DNA of 5,367 bases from the NCBI GenBank assembly GCA_002792135.1, contig PFNU01000134.1, forward strand, positions 1 to 5,367. Direction: 5' to 3'. Source of the DNA: a bacterium (Candidatus Torokbacteria) CG_4_10_14_0_2_um_filter_35_8 (GTDB taxonomy: Bacteria > Patescibacteriota > GCA-2792135). Below the pieces are notes generated by a model. It was given only the letters and a program-made list of their open reading frames with translations, was not told where the DNA came from and made no database searches. Below, piece by piece: positions 1 through 3,671 of the stretch. Every line of letters starts with the position of its first letter. The stretch's first letter is position 1. Position numbers and translations under genes: made by a program.

Positions 1-10
1 AGAGAATAAA

Positions 11-72
11 GAATCACGAATCATGGCTACGAATTATGATTCATGAATCATGAATCATGAATCATGAATTAC
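11..72. repeat. GAATCAT heptad array
   Basis: Words in order: GAATCAC, GAATCAT, a six-base GGCTAC, GAATTAT, GATTCAT, GAATCAT three times, GAATTAC. The inverted unit GATTCAT creates a perfect 16-bp palindrome at 36-51. Because seven is not a multiple of three and both GAATCAT and its complement contain TGA in tandem, the array closes all reading frames on both strands. The same family appears at 2860-2920, 3364-3424 and 5335-5367. Confidence 0.9.
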
Positions 73-140
73 GGGTTCTAGGTATACAGAAAATGGGTAG
101 ACGAGAGTTTCTACTCTCACTCTAGTGTTCTAGAAGACCC
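73..140. repeat. 68-bp element with imperfect terminal inverted repeats and internal hairpin
   Basis: The ends pair as a stem: GGG (73-75) with CCC (138-140), then TTCTAG (76-81) with CTAGAA (130-135), with a two-base bulge. Inside is a perfect hairpin GAGAGT-TTCT-ACTCTC (103-118). A competing hairpin TCTAG-TGTT-CTAGA (121-134) also exists. It starts exactly where the GAATCAT array ends. No open frame or tRNA features are present, and no target-site duplication is obvious. It could be a small nonautonomous mobile element or a structured RNA; only the pairing itself is seen. Confidence 0.55.
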
Positions 141-269
141 CTCTTAATACTTAAATCTTTGACTTTTAATTCCTAACCCCAATACCCTATAATAACCCAA
201 TATCCTCACTCAATTCGCGCAGAAATTCGCATTTAATTCGTATTCGTTTCGTATTTATTATAAAAACAG
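141..269. other. Repeat-derived spacer downstream of nusA, no gene
   Basis: No coding frame or RNA gene is seen. At 172-206 five C-rich heptads follow one another: CCTAACC, CCAATAC, CCTATAA, TAACCCA, ATATCCT. From 222 to 256 come ATTCG-type words (the complement of GAATN words) at irregular 7-11 base spacing. No U-rich hairpin terminator for nusA is visible here. Confidence 0.6.
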
Positions 270-312
270 ATCCTACAAGCTAAGAAGCTACAAGCTAACA
301 TCCTAAATCCTA
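270..312. repeat. TAGGATT/TTAGCTT heptad array including the nusA stop codon
   Basis: Read on the minus strand from the nusA stop: TAGGATT, TAGGATG, TTAGCTT, GTAGCTT, the octad CTTAGCTT, GTAGGAT. The first TAG (312-310) is the nusA stop itself. Every unit carries TAG, so at 7-base spacing all three forward frames are stopped within about 21 bases. The AAGCTA words match the arms of the element at 1583-1722. Confidence 0.8.
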
Positions 313-1578
313 TTTCTTCCTTTTCTTCTCCTTTTTTAACCTTTTCTCTTTCTTGTCTTTTTCCTTGCTTCTGCTACTATCGTTACTCTTCTTTTCTCTT
401 TTTTTGGTTTTACCTTTCTTAGTATCTTTTGGTTGTTTTTCTTTCTTGTCCACGCCTTTCTTGCTCTTTTCTTTCTTCACCTCAACCTTCTTAATATCAA
501 TCTTCCAACCAGTAAGCTTAGCAGCAAGTCTTACATTTTGTCCTCGCTTTCCAATTGCAAGAGAAAGGCTATTCTCTAGAACAAAGCAAGTTGCGATTCT
601 TTCTTTCTCGTTAAGTTTAGTCTCCGCTACTTTCGCAGGGGCAAGTGCTGATGCTACAAATCTCTTTGGATCGTCTGAATAAATAATAATATCAATTTTT
701 TCCCCGGAAAGCTCGTTAACAATAGTTTGAATTCTTGCCCCTCTTTGTCCTACACAAGCGCCAATAGGATCGACACCTTCATCTTTTGATACTACCGCAA
801 TCTTAGAACGAGATCCTGCTTCTCTTGTGATTGCCTTTATTTCAACTTGGCCAGAATAGACCTCAGGAACCTCTAGCTCAAAAAGCTTCCTTAAAAGCTC
901 TGGATGGGAACGCGAAACCCAAATTCTAGGCCCCTTAGGGGTTCTATTAACTTCTAAAACCAATACCTTTAACCTTGCTCCAGAAATATATTTCTCATCC
1001 CTTATTTGCTCAGCAGGGGGCAAGATTCCAGCACATTTTCCAAGATCGCAAACCACATTTTCGCCTTCTACTTTCTGTACTAGAGCATTTATAACTTGGC
1101 CTTCCTTTTTTTTGTATTCGTTAAATAAGGTATCTCGTTCTATTTCTCTGATTTTCTGAATCACCACTTGTTTTGCAGTCTGCGCCGCAATACGACCATA
1201 AGATTTTTCTGGAGTAACATCAATTGCAACCTTATCACTCCTCTTAAGATTCTTCAACTTCACCTTGATAATCCTCTCCTCATCCTCTTTGGAAGAAGGT
1301 TGAAATTTAAAAACCTTTGCTTTTAATTCTTTAAGATCTAAAAGTGTAGTTTGATCATCTTTGTCTTCAACTTCATCTACTATTTCAAATATTCTAAAAA
1401 CCTGAGTCTTTCCTTGCTCAAGCTCAAAAACAACTTTAATATTTTCCTTCTTTGATCCAAAATCTTTCTTAAAAGCAGCAGCTAGTGCTTGTTCAATAAC
1501 GCCAACAACACTTTTTTTAGAAATTCCTCTCTCTTCACAAATTTGCTCAATAACCTGAGATAGAGTATTTTCTTTCAT
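310..1578 (-). CDS. nusA: Transcription termination/antitermination factor NusA
   Basis: A 422-residue NusA, the RNA-polymerase-bound factor that modulates pausing, intrinsic termination and rRNA antitermination. Domains seen: an N-terminal RNAP-binding domain at about 1-155, with the conserved Arg-Ile-Ala-Ala-Gln-Thr-Ala-Lys-Gln at 129-137; an S1 domain at about 158-225, ending in Ser-Arg-Ser-His-Pro-Glu; KH1 at about 241-315, with Gly-Ala-Cys-Val-Gly-Gln-Arg-Gly at 273-280; and KH2 at about 325-365, with the Gly-Lys-Arg-Gly loop at 343-346. The N-terminal domain is about 20 residues longer than in E. coli at around 70-112. The acidic/helix-hairpin C-terminal repeats of proteobacterial NusA are absent, as in most other phyla. 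Instead residues 368-422 form a disordered-looking basic tail (27 Lys and 4 Arg in 55). The ATG gives the standard N-terminus, with an AAGAAG eight bases upstream as a one-mismatch Shine-Dalgarno. The common neighbours rimP (upstream) and infB (downstream) are not within this window. The TAG stop is the first word of a repeat array. Confidence 0.97.
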   Translation of the reverse strand: MKENTLSQVIEQICEERGISKKSVVGVIEQALAAAFKKDFGSKKENIKVVFELEQGKTQVFRIFEIVDEVEDKDDQTTLLDLKELKAKVFKFQPSSKEDEERIIKVKLKNLKRSDKVAIDVTPEKSYGRIAAQTAKQVVIQKIREIERDTLFNEYKKKEGQVINALVQKVEGENVVCDLGKCAGILPPAEQIRDEKYISGARLKVLVLEVNRTPKGPRIWVSRSHPELLRKLFELEVPEVYSGQVEIKAITREAGSRSKIAVVSKDEGVDPIGACVGQRGARIQTIVNELSGEKIDIIIYSDDPKRFVASALAPAKVAETKLNEKERIATCFVLENSLSLAIGKRGQNVRLAAKLTGWKIDIKKVEVKKEKSKKGVDKKEKQPKDTKKGKTKKREKKSNDSSRSKEKDKKEKRLKKEKKRKK

Positions 1579-1582
1579 AAAA

Positions 1583-1722
1583 TTAGCTTCTTAGGCTTAT
1601 TAGCTTTTCAGACCGTAGTACGGCCTTTAGCTTGTAAGCCATAGGTGGTCTAAGATCCTAAAAAGCTTCAGCACAAGGCTTCATCCGCCCAGGGTGGAAA
1701 CTTCCTACAAGCTACAAGCTAA
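1583..1722. repeat. 140-bp fold-back element between rsmH and nusA
   Basis: The outer ends are inverted: TTAGCTT at 1583-1589 against AAGCTAA at 1716-1722. The related word TTAGCTTGTA at 1627-1636 is also perfectly complementary to 1713-1722. Internal structure: CCGTA-G-TACGG palindrome (1613-1623); AGACC (1610-1614) pairing with GGTCT (1647-1651); TCCGCCC/GGGTGGA near-palindrome (1684-1698); GGAA-AC-TTCC (1696-1705). Two of these cores recur in other spacers (3560-3577 and 2942-2970). The left end is four bases from the nusA ATG, so the element forms most of the nusA leader. No coding frame is present. Confidence 0.65.
1587..1592 (-). promoter_or_regulatory. Putative nusA ribosome-binding site inside a repeat arm
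   Basis: On the minus strand AAGAAG stands eight bases before the nusA ATG. It is one mismatch from the AAGGAG core. It is also part of the AAGAAGCTAA repeat word found again at 283-292, so the match may be fortuitous. It is the only start in the window with anything close to a Shine-Dalgarno sequence. Confidence 0.4.
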
Positions 1723-1741
1723 TCTAAGTCTATCTAAAAAT

Positions 1742-1767
1742 AAAAAAAGAATCAAGAGACGATTGAT
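1742..1767 (-). terminator. Weak candidate intrinsic terminator after rsmH
   Basis: Transcribed from the minus strand, ATCAA (1767-1763) can pair with TTGAT (1755-1751) around a seven-base loop. Two bases later comes a run of seven U (1748-1742). The stem has only five pairs and one G-C, so it would be a weak terminator. It begins 43 bases past the rsmH stop, where a terminator would be expected. Confidence 0.3.
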
Positions 1768-1786
1768 GCAAGGTACTAGGTATTAG
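1766..1786. repeat. CTAATAC/CTAGTAC heptads after rsmH
   Basis: On the minus strand three words follow directly: CTAATAC, CTAGTAC, CTTGCAT. They resemble the CTGGTAC words at 3611-3638 and the CTACAAG words at 270-298. The array is short, so chance cannot be excluded by itself. Confidence 0.45.
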
Positions 1787-1810
1787 TTTAAAATCAATTA
1801 TAATATAATT

Positions 1811-2785
1811 TCAAATTTTCTCTATAGCACGTAGTTTAGCGCTATCTGATTTTGGATTACTCTCAATTTCTTCTCTGCTAGCAATAAGCGGTTTTTTCGT
1901 TAATAATTTAACTACTGGTTTCTTGTCATCCTTGGTTGAGGCCATGTCTCTAAAGGCTCTTTTAACTATTCTATCCTCAAGTGAATGAAAAGATATAATT
2001 ACCAACCTGCCGCCTTTTTTTAGTCTGCCTACAGCTTGGGGAATTACTTCTTGTAAGGCCGAAAGTTCTTGATTTACTTCCATCCTAACTGCCCGAAATA
2101 CTTTACTGGCATAATGTCCATGTCTTCTACTATACCTATATTTCGGTGGAGTAGCAGACCTAATCACTTCTAACAAATCGTTTGTTGTTACAATTGGCTT
2201 TCTTTCTCGTATCTGAACTATTTTGCGAGTAATGCTCCTTGCAAAAGGCTCTTCTCCAAGCTTAAATAAAATTTCTCTCAATCGATCCTCGCTGTAGTTA
2301 TTAATAACGTCATATGCCGTCAAACTCTGATTAGGATTCATTCTCATGTCCAAGCAAACAGCAATATTATTCCTATCTTCACTAAAACTAAAGCCTCTCT
2401 GGGAGGCTTTTAATTGATAAGTAGAAACACCTAGATCAAGCAAAACACCATTTACTAATTTAATGTTTAATTTATTAAGAATATTATCAAAGTTTCTGAA
2501 ATTATCATAAACAAACTCAATTAAATTCCTGTATAATGCTAGTTTATTTTTTGCTGCTTTTAGTGCTTCAGGATCCTGATCAATACCAATGATTTTGCCC
2601 TTTTCTTTCAAAATGCTTGCAATTATCTCTGAGTGTCCACCTCCTCCAAGCGTCCCATCTACGTATGTGCCGCCTTTTCGGACTTTGAGTAACTCAATAG
2701 ATTCTTTTGGCATAACCGGAATGTGCTCAAACTTACACCAATCTTCTTCTGTTTTTACCTTGTCTTCTTCTTGATTTTGCGACAT
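1811..2785 (-). CDS. rsmH: 16S rRNA (cytosine-1402 N4)-methyltransferase RsmH (MraW)
   Basis: A 324-residue SAM-dependent methyltransferase that adds the N4 methyl group to C1402 of 16S rRNA in the decoding centre of the 30S subunit. Seen in order: His-Ile-Pro-Val-Met at 21-25, the SAM-binding Asp-Gly-Thr-Leu-Gly-Gly-Gly-Gly-His at 43-51, Gly-Ile-Asp-x-Asp-Pro at 67-72, Asp-Leu-Gly-Val-Ser at 117-121, Gly-Phe-Ser-Phe at 131-134, Leu-Asp-Met-Arg-Met at 145-149, a substrate-domain Arg-Ala-Val-Arg-x-x-Val-Asn at 231-238, Phe-His-Ser-Leu-Glu-Asp-Arg at 266-272, and the terminal Ser-Ala-Lys-Leu-Arg-Ala at 315-320. The protein is full length. One oddity is that the segment between Gly-Phe-Ser-Phe and Leu-Asp-Met-Arg-Met is about five residues longer than in typical RsmH. 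The chosen ATG gives an acidic extension of about 20 residues before the conserved core. No strong ribosome-binding site is visible. Neither mraZ nor ftsL/ftsI flanks it, so it is detached from the usual division-and-wall cluster. Confidence 0.97.
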   Translation of the reverse strand: MSQNQEEDKVKTEEDWCKFEHIPVMPKESIELLKVRKGGTYVDGTLGGGGHSEIIASILKEKGKIIGIDQDPEALKAAKNKLALYRNLIEFVYDNFRNFDNILNKLNIKLVNGVLLDLGVSTYQLKASQRGFSFSEDRNNIAVCLDMRMNPNQSLTAYDVINNYSEDRLREILFKLGEEPFARSITRKIVQIRERKPIVTTNDLLEVIRSATPPKYRYSRRHGHYASKVFRAVRMEVNQELSALQEVIPQAVGRLKKGGRLVIISFHSLEDRIVKRAFRDMASTKDDKKPVVKLLTKKPLIASREEIESNPKSDSAKLRAIEKI

Positions 2786-2808
2786 TTTTTATCAAATATA
2801 TTACTTTT

Positions 2809-2837
2809 ATTATTTATTAAAAAAAACAGCCTCACAA
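2809..2837 (-). promoter_or_regulatory. Candidate sigma-70-type promoter of rsmH
   Basis: On the minus strand TTGTGA (-35-like, 4 of 6 matches) is followed after exactly 17 bases by AATAAT (-10-like, 5 of 6). The -10 ends 23 bases before the rsmH ATG, implying a leader of roughly 15-18 bases. The surroundings are very AT-rich, so chance matches are easy. This is the only spacer section next to a start codon that is not made of repeat words. Confidence 0.35.
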
Positions 2838-2859
2838 ACGTAATGTAAATCATACGAGT

Positions 2860-2941
2860 GAATTGCGAATAGGGTACGAAGGTTATACGAATTAAAAAAG
2901 AATTAAGAATCACGAATATTAGGGATTAGGAGATAGGGATT
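2860..2941. repeat. GAATNNN heptads grading into ATTAGGG-type heptads
   Basis: GAATTGC and GAATAGG are adjacent at 2860-2873. After an irregular stretch, six units run without a gap from 2900: GAATTAA, GAATCAC, GAATATT, AGGGATT, AGGAGAT, AGGGATT. The change of word type occurs while the seven-base phase is kept. It fills most of the spacer between yraN and rsmH; 2842-2859 holds nothing recognisable. Confidence 0.75.
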
Positions 2942-2970
2942 TCCGCCAAAGGCGGAGAGGAAACTTCCTA
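2942..2970. repeat. Double-hairpin module TCCGCC-AAA-GGCGGA plus AGGAA-AC-TTCCT
   Basis: A perfect 6-bp stem with a three-base loop (2942-2956) is followed by a 5-bp palindrome with a two-base centre (2958-2969). The combination, including the 12 bases GGAAACTTCCTA (2959-2970), recurs at 1684-1707. The module ends six bases from the yraN stop codon, on its downstream side. No T-tract follows on the transcribed strand, so it is not a standard intrinsic terminator, though it could protect a 3' end. Confidence 0.7.
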
Positions 2971-2975
2971 AAAAC

Positions 2976-3350
2976 CTACAACCCAACATTCTTCACGTGC
3001 CTAATCTTAGCAACTTTCTTTTTTAAATCCAAATCCACTCCTATAAAATCAGCTCGGACATCCAAGCTATCAACTTGTTTTAGTTTAGGAGAAGAAAGAA
3101 AAACTTGAATTGCTCTTTTAAATCTTTCCATCTTTCTAAAACTTAAAGACCTAATGGAGCCCCCAAAAAAATCGCTAGTTCTGGTTTTTACTTCAATAAA
3201 AATTAGAGTATTACCTCTCTTTGCAATAATATCTATTTCCCCCCATTTATTTTTTACATTTCTCTTAAGAACTTTATAGCCTTTTCTTTTAAGAAAATCT
3301 CTTGCGAGATTCTCGCCAAAAGAACCAATTTTTATTTTTCTATTTTTCAC
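2976..3350 (-). CDS. yraN: YraN/UPF0102 family nuclease-fold protein
   Basis: A 124-residue protein, within the usual UPF0102 length of about 110-130. The family landmarks are present in order: the Gly-x-x-Gly-Glu-x-x-Ala helix at 9-16, Gly-Glu-Ile-Asp at 37-40 followed by a hydrophobic strand, Phe-Ile-Glu-Val-Lys-Thr-Arg at 51-57, and Arg-Ala-Asp-Phe-Ile-Gly-Val at 99-105. Asp40 together with Glu53-x-Lys55 forms the PD-(D/E)XK-type site that relates this family to Holliday-junction-resolvase-like endonucleases. The cellular role of YraN is not settled. The start is GTG: the in-frame codons between it and the upstream TGA contain no ATG or GTG, and the encoded N-terminus has normal length. 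No Shine-Dalgarno sequence precedes it. The stop TAG lies in a TTGTAGG word resembling the repeats elsewhere in the window, so the final residues may be set by repeat sequence. It stands alone here, 190 bp before rsmH, rather than beside rnhB or rplS as in some other bacteria. Confidence 0.9.
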   Translation of the reverse strand: MKNRKIKIGSFGENLARDFLKRKGYKVLKRNVKNKWGEIDIIAKRGNTLIFIEVKTRTSDFFGGSIRSLSFRKMERFKRAIQVFLSSPKLKQVDSLDVRADFIGVDLDLKKKVAKIRHVKNVGL

Positions 3351-3360
3351 AAAGAGTAAA

Positions 3361-3430
3361 TACGAATGGATTGCAATTGAATGTGAATTTTTATGTAAAT
3401 TAGAATAAGCGAATCAAGAATAAAGAGTCT
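3361..3430. repeat. GAAT-word repeats upstream of yraN
   Basis: Words at 3364 (GAATGGA), 3379 (GAATGTG) and 3403 (GAATAAG) are irregularly spaced; GAATCAA and GAATAAA follow in exact heptad phase at 3411-3424. The repeat begins about ten bases upstream of the yraN GTG, so the leader of that gene is repeat-derived. No promoter stands out. Together with 3431-3671 this accounts for nearly all of the 320-bp spacer, which has no coding frame. Confidence 0.65.
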
Positions 3431-3604
3431 GAAATCCTAAATCCGAATTTCTAAATCCTAAACAAGCACAAAATTCAAATGACCAAAATCTAAAACAATT
3501 TATTTAGAATTTTGAATTTAGACATTAGGATTTGTTTAGCCCGGCACGTAATACGTGCCCCGTAGTACGGGCTTTAGGATTTCGGATTTAGTGCTTAGGA
3601 TTTC
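3431..3604. repeat. 174-bp imperfect inverted repeat with central hairpin cluster
   Basis: GAAATCCTAA at 3431-3440 is perfectly complementary to TTAGGATTTC at 3595-3604. Inside each end are matching CTAAATC-type heptads: four units at 3437-3464 and five (as GATTTAG-type) at 3571-3605. The centre left of the hairpins (3465-3535) is AT-rich TTTAGAATTTTGAATTT-like sequence. The hairpin cluster at 3539-3572 sits off-centre. Nothing codes. It could be an old MITE-like insertion, or two repeat tracts in opposite orientation. Confidence 0.6.
3539..3572. repeat. Nested palindrome cluster
   Basis: Outer stem GCCCG (3539-3543) with CGGGC (3568-3572). Within it lie the palindrome GGCACGTA-A-TACGTGCC (3543-3559) and the overlapping CCCGTA-G-TACGGG (3559-3571). 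It is the most GC-rich spot in the spacer and could form a cruciform or an alternative two-hairpin RNA. It shares 17 of 18 bases over 3560-3577 with 1613-1630. Confidence 0.75.
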
Positions 3605-3610
3605 TACCCG

Positions 3611-3640
3611 CTGGTACCTGGCGACTGGTTTCTGGTGCCT
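3611..3640. repeat. CTGGNNN heptad array
   Basis: Four gapless units: CTGGTAC, CTGGCGA, CTGGTTT, CTGGTGC, then CT. The first four bases are invariant and the last three vary. It has the same seven-base period as the AT-rich arrays but a GC-rich word. It lies 33 bases downstream of the DUF3352 stop codon as transcribed. Confidence 0.75.
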
Positions 3641-3643
3641 AAA

Positions 3644-3671
3644 TATTTTTTAATTTTACATTTTGAATTTT
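3644..3671. repeat. AT-only heptad array touching the DUF3352 stop codon
   Basis: Units on the plus strand: TATTTTT, TAATTTT, ACATTTT, GAATTTT. The array overlaps the last base of the TAA stop (3673-3671 on the minus strand). Low complexity makes the periodicity less certain here than in the other arrays. Confidence 0.5.

Noticed and set aside
11..72. Short direct repeats as a CRISPR array
   Set aside because: Units are seven bases with no unique spacers of 25-40 bases and no cas genes nearby.
73..140. tRNA-like length and closing stem
   Set aside because: No anticodon arm, no T-arm consensus and no D-arm pairing; the acceptor-like stem has an internal bulge.
172..206. Telomere-like CCCTAA words suggesting a linear chromosome end or eukaryotic DNA
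   Set aside because: Only loosely repeated, within a bacterial spacer, and explained as one more heptad variant.
353..682. Plus-strand open frame rich in Ser, Leu and Phe
   Set aside because: It is the antisense of the lysine codons and KH2 region of nusA, with no family signature.
1663..1681. AAGC/GCTT hairpin before a T-run in the nusA leader as an attenuator
   Set aside because: The stem is only four pairs with interior mismatches, and lies within a repeat element.
1811..1813. Possible TGA recoding (Gracilibacteria-type code)
   Set aside because: TGA falls exactly at the normal RsmH C-terminus and no in-frame TGA occurs in the four genes.
2942..2956. TCCGCC hairpin as intrinsic terminator of yraN
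   Set aside because: No T-tract follows on the minus strand; the hairpin is better described as part of a dispersed repeat.
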